Source of the DNA: Actinomycetes bacterium
Lineage (GTDB): Bacteria; Actinomycetota; Acidimicrobiia; Acidimicrobiales; RAAP-2
Assembly (NCBI GenBank): GCA_021806045.1
Contig: JAJZDI010000008.1
Coordinates: 72,483-136,482, forward strand
Reading direction: 5' to 3'
Length of the DNA: 64,000 nucleotides
Below the pieces are notes generated by a model, which saw only the letters and a list, made by a program, of their open reading frames with translations, made no database searches and was not told the origin of the DNA. Position 1 is the stretch's first letter, and the number at the start of each line of letters is the position of its first letter. Positions 25,311-33,888 of this stretch are shown piece by piece. Made by a program: the position numbers and the translations under genes.

Positions 25311-27161
25311 TCACTCGGCGACTTCGATGCGCGGTGCCGCCCCCGGCCGCCGGAAGGAGAGGATCCGCTCCCGCTTGCGTTCCTCCTCCAGCTGGCGCTG
25401 GCGCGACCGGAGCAGGTCGAAGTCCGTGACCACGCCGACCACGGTGCCGGCGTCCGTGCGCTCCACCACCGGAAGGGCCCCGATCGACCGTGCCACCATC
25501 CGGTCGGCGACGGACCGCAGGGTCTCGTCGGCGTAGGCGACCTCGATGACGGGCCGCACGGCCGAGGCGGCATCGGTACGCCCGGTGCCGTCGGCGCGTA
25601 CGTAGACGTCGTTGACGGTGACGACACCGACCATCGAGCCGCTGTCGGAGAGGACCGGGATGAGCCGTTGCCCCCGGTCCCGCGGGCTCCCGTCGAGCAC
25701 GGCGCGCAGCGAGTCGAGCGGCTCGACCGCGGGCACGGTGAGGACGTCGGTACGCATCACCTCGTGCACGAGCAGCGCCTCCAGTGGGTCGACGGCGTAC
25801 TCGCGGACCACGTGGAAGCCGCGCCTCGCCACCTTCTCGGTGAGGATCGACCGCTTGAGCACCAGGGAGCTGAGTGCGTGGGCCAGGGTGCAGGCCAGGA
25901 GGAGGGGGAGCAGCGATCCGGTGTCCCGGGTCAGTTCGAAGGCGAAGATGACCGAGGTGAACGGCGACCGGGTGACGCCGGCGAGGGTGGCGGCCATGCC
26001 GATGAGTGCCCACGTGCCCGTCGACCCCCCGGGGAGCACGGGAGCGGCGATCCCCCCGAGGGCGGCGCCCATGAGGAGGAGGGGAGCGAGGATGCCGCCG
26101 CTCGTGCCCGAGCCCAGCGCCACCGACCACATGACGAGCTTGGTCGCCAGCAGCAGGGCCAGGGCGCCGATGGCGAGGTGGCCGGCCAGCTCGTCCCCGA
26201 TGGTCGCATAGCCGACACCGAGTGAACGGGGGTCGATCATCCCGCCGACGCCGACCACGAGCCCGCCGATGGGTGGCCAGAACGCCCAGTGGAGCGGGAG
26301 CTTCTTGAACGCGTCCTCGGCGCCGTAGACGGCGGCGGTCAGGCCGATGGCGAGGACCCCGCAGGCGAGGCCGACGCCTCCGGCCGCCAGGGTGGCGACG
26401 GGGGAGAAGGTGCCGTGCGGGGGCACCGGGAACAGCGGTGCCGGCCGGATCAGGTGGTGGTGGGCGAGGACGCCCCGCAGGATCGACGCCGTCACCACGG
26501 AGACACCGATGGGCGCCATGGTGCGCGGCTTCCACTCGAAGACGAGGAGCTCGACGCCGAAGAGGGTGGCGGCCACCGGCGTGCCGAAGACGGCGGCCAT
26601 GCCGGCGCACGCCCCGGCCACGAGCAGGGTGCGGCGCTCGATGGCCGTGAAGTGGAACAGCTGGGCGATGAGCGAGCCGAAGGCGCCACCGGTCAGGATG
26701 ATCGGTCCCTCGGCGCCGAACGGACCGCCCGTCCCGATGCTGATGGCGCTGGACGTCGGCTTGAGGACGGCGAGGCGGGGCTCGACCGTGCTCCCGCCGA
26801 CGAGGATGGTCTCCATCGCCTCGGGGATGCCGTGCCCCCTGATGCGCTCGGAGCCCCAGTAGGCCATGGCCCCGATCACGACCCCGCCGCCCACCGGGAC
26901 GAGGACGGACAGCCAGCCCAGATGGTGGGTGGAGGGCGCGATCAACGAGGTGCCGACCGTCCCCGAGTAGGCCAGGTGGGTGACCAGCCCGATGAGGTCG
27001 AGCAGCGCCAGCGCCACACCGGCCGCCACGGCACCGACCACGGGGGCCAGGGCCATGACCCGCCACACCGACGACGTCAGCGAGAAGTCGCCGAGGTGGA
27101 GCAGCTTGGAGGACAGCGGCGATTCCGCATCCGGTGGGAGGATCGTGCCGTTGTCACCCAT
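25311..27161 (-). CDS. ClC-family chloride channel/transporter with CBS pair
   Basis: The protein is 616 residues from the ATG at 27161. The selectivity segments are present in variant form: GHGIPEAM (about 109-116; GSGIP in E. coli ClC), GPFGAEGPII (about 146-155) with the gating Glu, and SGGILAPLL. The position of the inner proton glutamate (E203 in E. coli) appears to be Leu in LFGVELLVFEW. Two CBS domains fill the C-terminus (VMRTDVLTVPAVEPLDSLRA and the repeat ending GTVVGVVTDFDLL). It is divergent from a MarR gene across a shared palindrome. Channel versus antiporter is not decided. Confidence 0.92.
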   Translation of the reverse strand: MGDNGTILPPDAESPLSSKLLHLGDFSLTSSVWRVMALAPVVGAVAAGVALALLDLIGLVTHLAYSGTVGTSLIAPSTHHLGWLSVLVPVGGGVVIGAMAYWGSERIRGHGIPEAMETILVGGSTVEPRLAVLKPTSSAISIGTGGPFGAEGPIILTGGAFGSLIAQLFHFTAIERRTLLVAGACAGMAAVFGTPVAATLFGVELLVFEWKPRTMAPIGVSVVTASILRGVLAHHHLIRPAPLFPVPPHGTFSPVATLAAGGVGLACGVLAIGLTAAVYGAEDAFKKLPLHWAFWPPIGGLVVGVGGMIDPRSLGVGYATIGDELAGHLAIGALALLLATKLVMWSVALGSGTSGGILAPLLLMGAALGGIAAPVLPGGSTGTWALIGMAATLAGVTRSPFTSVIFAFELTRDTGSLLPLLLACTLAHALSSLVLKRSILTEKVARRGFHVVREYAVDPLEALLVHEVMRTDVLTVPAVEPLDSLRAVLDGSPRDRGQRLIPVLSDSGSMVGVVTVNDVYVRADGTGRTDAASAVRPVIEVAYADETLRSVADRMVARSIGALPVVERTDAGTVVGVVTDFDLLRSRQRQLEEERKRERILSFRRPGAAPRIEVAE

Positions 27162-27177
27162 GGTCGTAATACGATCA
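27161..27177. promoter_or_regulatory. dyad operator between the divergent clc and marR genes
   Basis: TGGTCGTA (27161-27168) and TACGATCA (27170-27177) are inverted with 7 of 8 bases matching around one A. The first base belongs to the ClC start codon. TACGAT (27170-27175) is a -10-like box exactly 6 bases before the MarR ATG at 27182. On the other strand TATGAT (27174-27179) could be the ClC -10 box. A single MarR dimer could therefore control both directions. Confidence 0.75.
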
Positions 27178-27181
27178 TAGA

Positions 27182-27628
27182 ATGCCATCCGCGGACAAAC
27201 GCCAGTTGACCGATGCCGACTACGCCCGGCTGCTCGCCTTTCGCGACGGCCTGCGGCGGTTCCTCCGCTTCAGCGAGGAGCGTGCCCGGGCGGCGGGCAT
27301 CACCCCGGCCCACCACCAGCTCCTGCTGGTCGTGCGGGGCCACCCGGACGTGGCCGGACCCTCGATCGGCGAGATCGCCGATCACCTCCTGCTCCGGCAG
27401 AACAGCACGGTGGAGCTCGTCGACCGTGCCGAGGCGGCCGGGCTGGTGTCGCGCCACGCCGATCCGGACCGGGCCAGGGTCGTCCGCGTGCGGCTGACCG
27501 CCCGGGGCGGGCGGATCCTGGCCTCGTTGTCCGCCCTCCACCTGGAGGAGCTCGAACGCCTGGCCGGCGAGCTCGGGGCGCTGTGGGAGGGGGTGGAGAT
27601 CGCCCCCCAGCACCACGGCCGCCCGTAG
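27182..27628 (+). CDS. MarR-family transcriptional regulator
   Basis: The 148-residue winged-helix protein carries GITPAHHQLLLVVRGHPD, the recognition helix region IADHLLLRQNSTVELVDRAE and the wing HADPDRARVVRVRLTARGGR, followed by the dimer helix. The ATG is 6 bases downstream of a -10-like TACGAT and has no ribosome-binding site, so a leaderless mRNA is likely. It is divergent from the ClC gene, with a dyad covering both starts, so it probably represses itself and clc. The ligand is unknown. Confidence 0.92.
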   Translation: MPSADKRQLTDADYARLLAFRDGLRRFLRFSEERARAAGITPAHHQLLLVVRGHPDVAGPSIGEIADHLLLRQNSTVELVDRAEAAGLVSRHADPDRARVVRVRLTARGGRILASLSALHLEELERLAGELGALWEGVEIAPQHHGRP

Positions 27629-27666
27629 GTGGTGCCGGGCGCGTTGTGCCCCAGTGCCCCCGCTGC

Positions 27667-28713
27667 TCAGTCGGCCGGCTCGCCCTTCAGCACCTCGGTC
27701 GCGTCCGGTAGCCGGCGCCGGGACCGGTCCACCAGCACGGGAGCGTCGGCACTGGTGCCGATCGCACCGGGTGCCGTGTCAGCCTCGGCGTCCTCGGCGT
27801 GCAGGAAGGCGGCCGTGACTCGCTCGGGCTGGTCCACCTGGAGGTAGTGGTTGGCCCCGGGAACCAGGTAGAAGAGGTTGCGGCCCGGCTTCTGCATCAA
27901 GTAGTCGTTCCACACCCGAGCGGCCACCCGGGGCGGGGAGACCGTGTCGAGCATCCCCCAGATGAGGGTGGTGGGGACATCGGACGCGGCGAGCCGTTCG
28001 AGCCAGTCGCGCTCGTTGCGGGCCCGCTCGACGAGGTACTGGATCGTCTCGTGCAGGACCTTCACCCCGTCGCCGTGGGCGAAGGTGGCCTCGAGCGCGG
28101 CGACGTCAGGATGGTCGGCCGGCCTGGGCGGGGAGAAGGTCACCTCGCCCATGCCCGACGCCAGCATCTCGGGTGTCAGCGCCTCCAGGAGCTCCGGAGC
28201 CGTCGACGGGTCCAGTACCTGTCGCTGGAAGTCCGTCAGATTGGACAGGGGGAGGAAGATGTTGCCGTTGGTCAGCACCAGGTGGTCGATCGCCGGGCGA
28301 TCGGACCAACCGGCGTCCTCCAGGTTCCGGAGCACGTAGTTGATGGCGACGCTCGACCCCCGGTCGTGGGCCAGGATGGCCAGCGACCGGGCCCCGACGA
28401 CGTTCCGGACGTAGTGGTCGAGGAGCTCGGCGTCGCGGGCCAGGCTGTAGCCCCAGCCCACCGGCTTGTCCGAGAACCCGTAGCCGGGGAAGTCCAGCGC
28501 GCACACCCGGTAGCGGTCGGCCAGGAGGTCGACCATGTCGAACCAGTCGATGCTGCACGTCGGGAACCCGTGGACGAGCAGGAGCACCGGGCGGTCGGCA
28601 TCGCCCGCCTCCACGTGGAAGATCGACACCTCGTCGGCGCCACCGTCCGGCGGTGCCCACCGGAACGTGGCACCCCGGGCCCGCCAGGCGGCGGCACGAT
28701 CATCAATTCCCAT
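27667..28713 (-). CDS. alpha/beta hydrolase with aspartate nucleophile (epoxide hydrolase or dehalogenase type)
   Basis: About 348 residues from the ATG at 28713 (a GTG directly before it, at 28716, is equally possible; GAAGGG lies upstream). The oxyanion segment LLVHGFPTCSIDW is at about 45-57. The nucleophile elbow reads LAHDRGSSVAI, with Asp where lipases have Ser, as in epoxide hydrolases and haloalkane dehalogenases. The final catalytic His is in PGANHYLQVDQPERV. The C-terminal 45 residues are a charged extension. The substrate is unknown. It converges on the MarR gene. Confidence 0.85.
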   Translation of the reverse strand: MGIDDRAAAWRARGATFRWAPPDGGADEVSIFHVEAGDADRPVLLLVHGFPTCSIDWFDMVDLLADRYRVCALDFPGYGFSDKPVGWGYSLARDAELLDHYVRNVVGARSLAILAHDRGSSVAINYVLRNLEDAGWSDRPAIDHLVLTNGNIFLPLSNLTDFQRQVLDPSTAPELLEALTPEMLASGMGEVTFSPPRPADHPDVAALEATFAHGDGVKVLHETIQYLVERARNERDWLERLAASDVPTTLIWGMLDTVSPPRVAARVWNDYLMQKPGRNLFYLVPGANHYLQVDQPERVTAAFLHAEDAEADTAPGAIGTSADAPVLVDRSRRRLPDATEVLKGEPAD

Positions 28714-28716
28714 CAC

Positions 28717-29068
28717 GGATCCCTTCAGTCTGTCTGCCGTCTGCGATGATGCGGCAGCTGGCAGGTCGCGGCCGGAACACGTTAGGCCGATGGGCCGTGG
28801 CTGCCCAAGGTGATCGTCAGCCCGAGGTGATCGCCTGCCGGGCCGAAGGGATCTTCACCGACCGGCTCCACGCACGCGGGTTCGACCGACCTGCGTCCGT
28901 CGGGTTCGAGCCGGTGCCGGGCGCTCAGCCAGCGCACGCACCTCGAAGAACGGCAGCCACGCGTCCCGCATCGGTGGCCTGCACACCCGCTGCGGGCGGA
29001 CCTGCGACGGGGGCCGGACCAGGACGGCAGGCTCGGCGGTGGGGATCGGCTCGGGTGGCTCCGGGCGC
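28717..29068. other. intergenic region with no gene seen
   Basis: About 350 bases upstream of the hydrolase and downstream of ssrA. Open frames here are Arg/Pro/Ala-rich with no similarity that I recognise and run through the tmRNA. I see no tRNA, repeat or strong promoter apart from the hydrolase's upstream purine-rich stretch near 28717-28730. Confidence 0.5.
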
Positions 29069-29099
29069 GACCAGAGCCCTCCGGAAGAGGGCTCTGGTC
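29069..29099 (-). terminator. strong hairpin downstream of ssrA
   Basis: GACCAGAGCCCT (29069-29080) and AGGGCTCTGGTC (29088-29099) pair perfectly over 12 bases around a 7-base loop. It lies 24 bases past the tmRNA 3' end on the same strand. There is no T-tract, as is common for terminators in high-GC actinobacteria. Confidence 0.8.
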
Positions 29100-29123
29100 A
29101 GCACTTCTGGTGCGTTACGCGAG

Positions 29124-29471
29124 TGGAGGTGGCGGGAATCGAACCCGCGTCCTCCGGCTTCTCAATGGGTCTTCTCCGAGCGCAGCCGGTGGAGGATTGT
29201 CGGGGGCGACGCCTGCACCGGCATCGATGTCACCCCGTATCCGACGTAGATGTCCCTGGCGGCCCGTCGGCAGGACCGCTCAGGTGAGCCCTTCTAGATG
29301 TCGCCCGGACCCGGCCCGAAGGGCTGAGACCGGCCGGACGTCGCTGTTCTTAGGCAGCGAGCCGGAGCTGAGGCTCGGCGTTTGTTTTGGTTTCCGGCTC
29401 TTTAACGTGGCTCCGGAGACCACGGCTCGCTTCTCCCACATCGACGACCGGAGTCGAAGCCTGTCACCCCC
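29124..29471 (-). ncRNA. ssrA: transfer-messenger RNA
   Basis: About 348 nt on the reverse strand. The 5' end begins GGGGGTGAC, then GGCTTCGAC. The 3' end has the tRNA-like T arm (GGGTTCGATTCCCGCC) and an acceptor strand CACCTCC pairing with the 5' GGGGGTG (one G-U); the discriminator is A and CCA is not encoded. The tag frame ends with codons reading AEPQLRLAA and a TAA at 29350-29352, so tagged proteins end in LAA, a protease signal. The exact resume codon is not certain. A -10-like TACGAT lies at 29543-29548. smpB is the next gene upstream. Confidence 0.95.
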
Positions 29472-29579
29472 TCGGGTCCTGGACATCTGCCTCGGAGCGG
29501 GTGCTCCTCGGGCGGCCGTCCCAGGTCACGGTCCGCCTGACCATCGTACCGCTCCCGCCCCGGTCTCCGGCCGGTGTTC

Positions 29580-29641
29580 GTGCCGATCCGGTGCCGATCC
29601 GGTGCGGATCCGGTGCCGATCCGGTGCCGATCCGGTGCGGA
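29580..29641. repeat. 11-bp tandem repeat between smpB and ssrA
   Basis: Five full units of GTGCCGATCCG (the third with GTGCGGATCCG) run from 29580 to 29634, and a sixth partial unit ends at 29641. The array lies upstream of the candidate ssrA promoter and downstream of the smpB stop. The 11-base period is close to one helical turn, so each unit shows the same face. The role is unknown; slippage noise is possible. Confidence 0.85.
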
Positions 29642-29677
29642 GCCGACCAACCGGCCGACCGGCCGGCGGGCCCCGGG

Positions 29678-30199
29678 TCACCTCCGGCGCATGGCCTCCC
29701 TGGTCTCGCGGGCGGCCTCACGCCCGGCGTCCCGCGCGGCGATGGCGTGGCGCTTGTCGTAGGCCCGGCGTCCCTTGGCCAGGGCCAGCTCCACCTTGGC
29801 CCGCCCGTCCTTGAAGTAGATCGACAGCGGCACCAGGGTCAGGGACTGCTGCTGGACCCGCCCCATCCACTCGTCGATCTGGCGCCGGTGGAGGAGGAGC
29901 TTGCGCTTGCGGTCGGGGTCGTGGGCCCCGAACCCGACCGCCTGGGCGTAGGGGGGGATGTGCACCCCGAAGAGCCACATCTCCCCGTCGGCTACCCGCG
30001 CGTACGCGTCCTGCAGGGAGATCCGCCCGGCACGGAGCGACTTCACCTCCGAGCCCTGGAGGGCCATGCCGCACTCGACCGTCTCGAGGATGTCGTAGTC
30101 GTGACGGGCGCGCCGGTTGGAGGCGACGACCCGGTTCGAGTCGCGCCCGGCCGCCCCTCCCGTGCCCGTGCGTGACGCGGTGCGCTTCCCTCCTGCCAT
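29678..30199 (-). CDS. smpB: SsrA-binding protein SmpB
   Basis: The protein is 173 residues from the ATG at 30199. The core [40 protein letters not shown], then [12 protein letters not shown] and [19 protein letters not shown] is classic SmpB. The N-terminal 25 residues (Gly/Arg/Thr-rich) are extra. It binds tmRNA and delivers it to stalled ribosomes. A TAGCGT box lies 8 bases before the ATG without a ribosome-binding site. ssrA lies about 200 bases downstream on the same strand. Confidence 0.96.
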   Translation of the reverse strand: MAGGKRTASRTGTGGAAGRDSNRVVASNRRARHDYDILETVECGMALQGSEVKSLRAGRISLQDAYARVADGEMWLFGVHIPPYAQAVGFGAHDPDRKRKLLLHRRQIDEWMGRVQQQSLTLVPLSIYFKDGRAKVELALAKGRRAYDKRHAIAARDAGREAARETREAMRRR

Positions 30200-30289
30200 T
30201 CCCGACGACGCTACCCGCCCCAGGGTCGGCGGGATCCCCCGTCCGGTCCGCGTGCAGCGGCCGCCGGCCCGCCTAACGTTGGCACTGCC

Positions 30290-30697
30290 ATGCTCACGCT
30301 GCCCCGGGACCTCCTCGACCGCATGATCGCCCACTGCCTGGCCGGCTACCCCGACGAGGCCTGTGGCCTCCTCGGCGGCGACCCGGCCACCGGCGAGGCG
30401 ACCTCGCTCCACCCCACCCGGAACGCGGCGGCGTCGGCCAAGCTCTACACGGTCGATCCCCGGGACCACCTGCGGGCCGATCGTGCCGTGGAGGCGTCCG
30501 GCTACTCGATCATCGGGGTGTTCCACTCCCACACCCACACCGACCCCTATCCGTCGCCCACCGACGTCGACCAGGCCCCCGACCCCGAGTGGCACTACGT
30601 GATCGTGTCCCTGCGCGACACGGCCCCCATGACCCGCAGCTACCGGATCCGCAACGGGCGGATCGACGAGGAACCGATCACGGTGACCGACCGGTAG
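30290..30697 (+). CDS. mec: JAMM/MPN+ metalloprotease, Mec-type (CysO-cysteine hydrolase)
   Basis: This 135-residue MPN-domain protein has every JAMM zinc-site residue: Glu23 in [11 protein letters not shown], His79 and His81 in [15 protein letters not shown], then Ser89 and Asp92 at the expected spacing. In Mycobacterium tuberculosis the homologue Mec (Rv1334) releases cysteine from the carrier CysO. The next genes here are a CysO-like ubiquitin-fold protein and CysM, which fixes the assignment. The ATG has a TAACGT box 10 bases upstream. It is divergent from smpB. Confidence 0.92.
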   Translation: MLTLPRDLLDRMIAHCLAGYPDEACGLLGGDPATGEATSLHPTRNAAASAKLYTVDPRDHLRADRAVEASGYSIIGVFHSHTHTDPYPSPTDVDQAPDPEWHYVIVSLRDTAPMTRSYRIRNGRIDEEPITVTDR

Positions 30698-30804
30698 AAT
30701 CTGACCTACAGAGTCAACTTTCGCCGCTGGACGGCGGCCGGGACCGGAGGGCACTCGCACCGGGACCTGGCGCCGGGCCAGAACCGAACCAGGAGGATCC
30801 AGCA

Positions 30805-31086
30805 GTGCCAGTGGACGTGCACCTTCCGACGGTCCTTCGCAGCCAGGCAGGCGGTGCCCGCACCGTCTCGGTCGAGGGTGCCACCATCGGCCAGGTCCTC
30901 CACACCCTGGTGGAGACGTACCCGGGCCTGGCCGGCCAGGTCCTCACCGACGAGGGCACCCTGCACCGGTTCGTGAACGTCTACCTGAACGACGACGACG
31001 TCCGGTACCTGAACTCGCTCGACACCCCGGTGGGGGAGTCGGACGAGATCTCCATCCTCCCTGCGGTGGCCGGCGGGGCGGACTGA
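30805..31086 (+). CDS. cysO: ubiquitin-like sulfur carrier CysO (ThiS/MoaD family)
   Basis: The protein is 93 residues from a GTG at 30805, with AGGAGG 8 bases upstream. It has the beta-grasp pattern ending [14 protein letters not shown]. The di-glycine is at residues 90-91, but two more residues (Ala-Asp) follow it, so the carrier would need trimming before thiocarboxylation. The JAMM protease Mec is encoded immediately upstream. In the mycobacterial pathway CysO thiocarboxylate donates sulfur to O-phosphoserine on CysM, and Mec then frees cysteine. Confidence 0.92.
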   Translation: MPVDVHLPTVLRSQAGGARTVSVEGATIGQVLHTLVETYPGLAGQVLTDEGTLHRFVNVYLNDDDVRYLNSLDTPVGESDEISILPAVAGGAD

Positions 31087-31118
31087 GCCGGCGAGCCGGG
31101 GACGCAGGGGCGACGGCA

Positions 31119-32066
31119 GTGGCCATCTACCGCTCGGTGCTCGACCTCATCGGCAACACGCCGATGGTGGACGTGTCCGCCCTCAGCCCCAACCCCGACG
31201 TCCGCATCGCCGTCAAGCTCGAGGGCCAGAACCCGGGCGGGTCGATCAAGGACCGCATCGCCCTCTCCATCATCGAGGCGGCGGAGAAGGACGGGCTCCT
31301 CGAGCCGGGGGCCGAGCTCATCGAGCCCTCTTCGGGCAACACCGGGATCGGCATGGCCCTGGTCGCCCGCCTGAAGGGCTACCACCTGCGGGTCGTCCTG
31401 CCCGCCAACGTCTCGCCCGAACGCCGGCAGCTCCTCGACGTGTGGGGGGCCGAGATCATCGAGTCGCCCGGTTCCGAGGGCTCCAACGGCGCCGTGCGCC
31501 TGGCCCGCACGCTGGCCGCCGAGCATCCGGAGTGGGTCTTCCTCTACCAGTACGCCAACCCGGCCAATCCCCGCGCCCACTACGAGGGCACCGGCCCGGA
31601 GATCCTCCGCGACTGCCCCGACGTCACCCACTTCGTCGCCGGCCTGGGCACGTCGGGAACCCTGCTCGGCGTGGGCCGGTACCTGAAGGAGCACAACCCC
31701 GACGTCCAGGTGTGGGCGGTCGAGCCACCCACCGGTGAGATGGTCGACGGCCTGCGCAACCTGGACGACGGCTACATCCCGCCCATCTTCGAGGAACAGG
31801 GCGGCGCCGAGCTCCTCGACCGCAAGACGATCGTGAAGCCCCGCCAGTCCATCGAATGGACCCGGCGCCTGGCCGAGGTGGGGATCTTCGCCGGCATCTC
31901 GACGGGGGCGGCCATGGCCGGGGCGGCCAAGTGCGCCGAGACCATCGAGCGGGGGAGCATCGTCGTCATCTCGCCCGACGGCGGGTGGAAGTACCTCTCC
32001 ACCGGGGCGTGGACCGACGACCTCGACGTGGTCGAGGCCCGGGCCCGGGCCACCATCTACTTCTGA
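31119..32066 (+). CDS. cysM: CysM-type O-phosphoserine sulfhydrylase
   Basis: The protein is 315 residues from a GTG at 31119. PLP-enzyme motifs are VLDLIGNTPMVDV, NPGGSIKDRIAL with the Schiff-base Lys near 44, EPSSGNTGIGMALVARLKGY and GLGTSGTLLGVGRYL. The C-terminal GGWKYLSTGAWTDDL matches the mycobacterial CysM type. That enzyme uses O-phosphoserine and CysO thiocarboxylate rather than O-acetylserine and sulfide. Its position after mec and cysO supports the same role here. Confidence 0.95.
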   Translation: MAIYRSVLDLIGNTPMVDVSALSPNPDVRIAVKLEGQNPGGSIKDRIALSIIEAAEKDGLLEPGAELIEPSSGNTGIGMALVARLKGYHLRVVLPANVSPERRQLLDVWGAEIIESPGSEGSNGAVRLARTLAAEHPEWVFLYQYANPANPRAHYEGTGPEILRDCPDVTHFVAGLGTSGTLLGVGRYLKEHNPDVQVWAVEPPTGEMVDGLRNLDDGYIPPIFEEQGGAELLDRKTIVKPRQSIEWTRRLAEVGIFAGISTGAAMAGAAKCAETIERGSIVVISPDGGWKYLSTGAWTDDLDVVEARARATIYF

Positions 32067-32210
32067 TCCGGACCCCGGCCCTCTCGGCCCAGCTCCCTTG
32101 CCCCGCTCGGGGCGACCCGTCCCGTGCTCGGCGGCCGCCCGCCTGGTTCCGCTCCGACCGGTCCCGGCCACCGGCCCGTGCCTCCCGGCGCCGGCGCCTA
32201 CCCTGTCCCG

Positions 32211-32969
32211 GTGACCGATCCCACCCCTGGGGCGACAGCACCCGAGCGCGGCCGCGTCGTCGTGCTCGGCTGCGACGGCAGCTGGCCCGGTCCGGGTGGG
32301 GCGTGCAGCGGCTACCTGGTGAGCTCGGGCGGGACCGCCCTGTGGCTCGACGCGGGCACGGGCACCTTCGCCGCCCTCCAGCTGGCGATGGATCCGGCCA
32401 CCCTCGACGCCCTGGTCGTGAGCCACGTCCACCGGGACCACTGGAGTGACCTGGCCGACTACGTGACCTGGGCCCGCCATTCGGGTCGTGGCCCGGCCCG
32501 GGCGCTGCGCGTGTTCGGGCCGGCCGGCCTGGCCGGCTCGAGTGGCCTGGCCGAGGTGCCCGAGCTCGACTGGCAGGTGGTCGCCGACGGCGACCGGGTG
32601 GAAGTCGGCGGCCTCGGGCTCGGGTTCTCCCGGACCGACCACGGCCCCGAGACGCTCGCCGTCCGGATCGACGACGGCGCTCGCACGCTCGGCTACTCTG
32701 CCGACACCGGACCGGGCTGGGACCCACGGTCCCTCGGCCCGATCGACCTCTTCGTCTGCGAGGCGACGTTCACGAGTGAGCACGAGGGCACCGCCGGCCA
32801 CCTCAGCGGTCGCCAGGCCGGGGCGCTGGCTGCGGAGGCCGGGGTGGGGACCCTGGCCGTCACCCACCGGTGGCCGACGATCGACGCCGGCGCAGTGGCC
32901 GACGAGGCGGCGGCGGCCTTCGGGCGAGCGGTGGTCCAGCTGGCGCCGGGGACGGTGCTCGCATGGTGA
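32211..32969 (+). CDS. metallo-beta-lactamase-fold hydrolase (Rv1339-like)
   Basis: The product is 252 residues from the GTG at 32211, which has TACCCT 6 bases upstream (leaderless look). The metal-binding SHVHRDHWSDL lies at about 71-81, and LGYSADTGPGW and CEATFTSEHEG, then HLSGRQAGALA supply later metal ligands. The start VVVLGCDGSWPGPGGACSGY matches the mycobacterial Rv1339 type, whose members have been linked to cyclic nucleotide breakdown. The order mec-cysO-cysM-(this)-rph-rdgB is the mycobacterial order. The substrate here is inferred only. Confidence 0.88.
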   Translation: MTDPTPGATAPERGRVVVLGCDGSWPGPGGACSGYLVSSGGTALWLDAGTGTFAALQLAMDPATLDALVVSHVHRDHWSDLADYVTWARHSGRGPARALRVFGPAGLAGSSGLAEVPELDWQVVADGDRVEVGGLGLGFSRTDHGPETLAVRIDDGARTLGYSADTGPGWDPRSLGPIDLFVCEATFTSEHEGTAGHLSGRQAGALAAEAGVGTLAVTHRWPTIDAGAVADEAAAAFGRAVVQLAPGTVLAW

Positions 32970-33099
32970 CCCCGTGTGGCGCGGCCAGGGGCGGCAGTAC
33001 AGCAGGGCGGCAGCACAGGCACCACAGCGGGGCGGCACCGGTTCGGGCCGGCCACCAGCTTGACGACGGCCACGACGGCCACGACCACGAGGAGCGAGG

Positions 33100-33888
33100 A
33101 TGAGCGAGATGACCAGCGAGACGACGCCGGCCGCCGGTGCCCGGGGGGACGGCCGCCAGCCGGACGAGCTCCGGCCCGCCGGCTTCCAGCGGGACTTCAC
33201 CGAGTTCGCTGCCGGCTCCGTGCTGGTCTCCATGGGGCGGACCCGGGTCCTGTGCACGGCCTCGGTCGAGGACCGGGTGCCACCGTGGATGCGGGGCTCG
33301 GGCAAGGGTTGGGTGACGGCTGAGTACTCGCTTCTGCCCGGCTCGACCGGTGAGCGGGTGGCCCGCGAGGCGGCCAAGGGTCGCCAGTCCGGCCGCACCC
33401 AGGAGATCCAGCGCCTCATCGGCCGATCGTTGCGCTCGGTGTGCGACATGGTGGCCCTGGGGGAGCTGCAGATCGTGGTCGACTGCGACGTCCTCCAGGC
33501 CGACGGCGGCACGCGCACCGCGTCCATCTGCGGTGCGTATGTCGCTCTCCACGATGCCTGCAGCCGCCTGGTGCACCAGGGGACGATCTCTGCCCACCCG
33601 CTGACCGAGCCGGTGGCAGCGGTCTCCGTCGGGGTGGTGGACGGCGTGTGCATGCTCGACCTCCCCTACGAGGAGGACAGCCGGGCCGAGGTCGACATGA
33701 ACGTGGTCATGACGAGGGGTGGCCGCTTCGTCGAGGTCCAGGGGACGGCCGAGGGCCTTCCCTTCTCCCACGGCGAGCTCGACGCCATGCTGGAGCTGGC
33801 CGAGGCTGGGATCGGCCGGCTGGTCTCCCTCCAGGAGGAGGCGCTGGCCACCGCCCCGGCTCACCGCCCGGTGCGGGTGCCCCGGTGA
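33100..33888 (+). CDS. rph: ribonuclease PH
   Basis: The protein is 262 residues with a clear ribosome-binding site (AGGAG, about 6 bases before the ATG). [20 protein letters not shown] is the typical start, followed by [19 protein letters not shown] and [20 protein letters not shown], then [15 protein letters not shown] in the phosphate-binding region. The C-terminal [20 protein letters not shown] is conserved. It trims tRNA 3' ends phosphorolytically. Its stop overlaps the rdgB start by 4 bases. Confidence 0.96.
   Translation: MSEMTSETTPAAGARGDGRQPDELRPAGFQRDFTEFAAGSVLVSMGRTRVLCTASVEDRVPPWMRGSGKGWVTAEYSLLPGSTGERVAREAAKGRQSGRTQEIQRLIGRSLRSVCDMVALGELQIVVDCDVLQADGGTRTASICGAYVALHDACSRLVHQGTISAHPLTEPVAAVSVGVVDGVCMLDLPYEEDSRAEVDMNVVMTRGGRFVEVQGTAEGLPFSHGELDAMLELAEAGIGRLVSLQEEALATAPAHRPVRVPR

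Noticed and set aside
28653..29249. Forward open frame between the hydrolase and ssrA
   Set aside because: Its product is Arg/Pro/Ala-rich, has no motif and runs through the tmRNA 3' end.
29580..29641. CRISPR-like array
   Set aside because: The 11-base units are contiguous with no spacers, so it is a simple tandem repeat.
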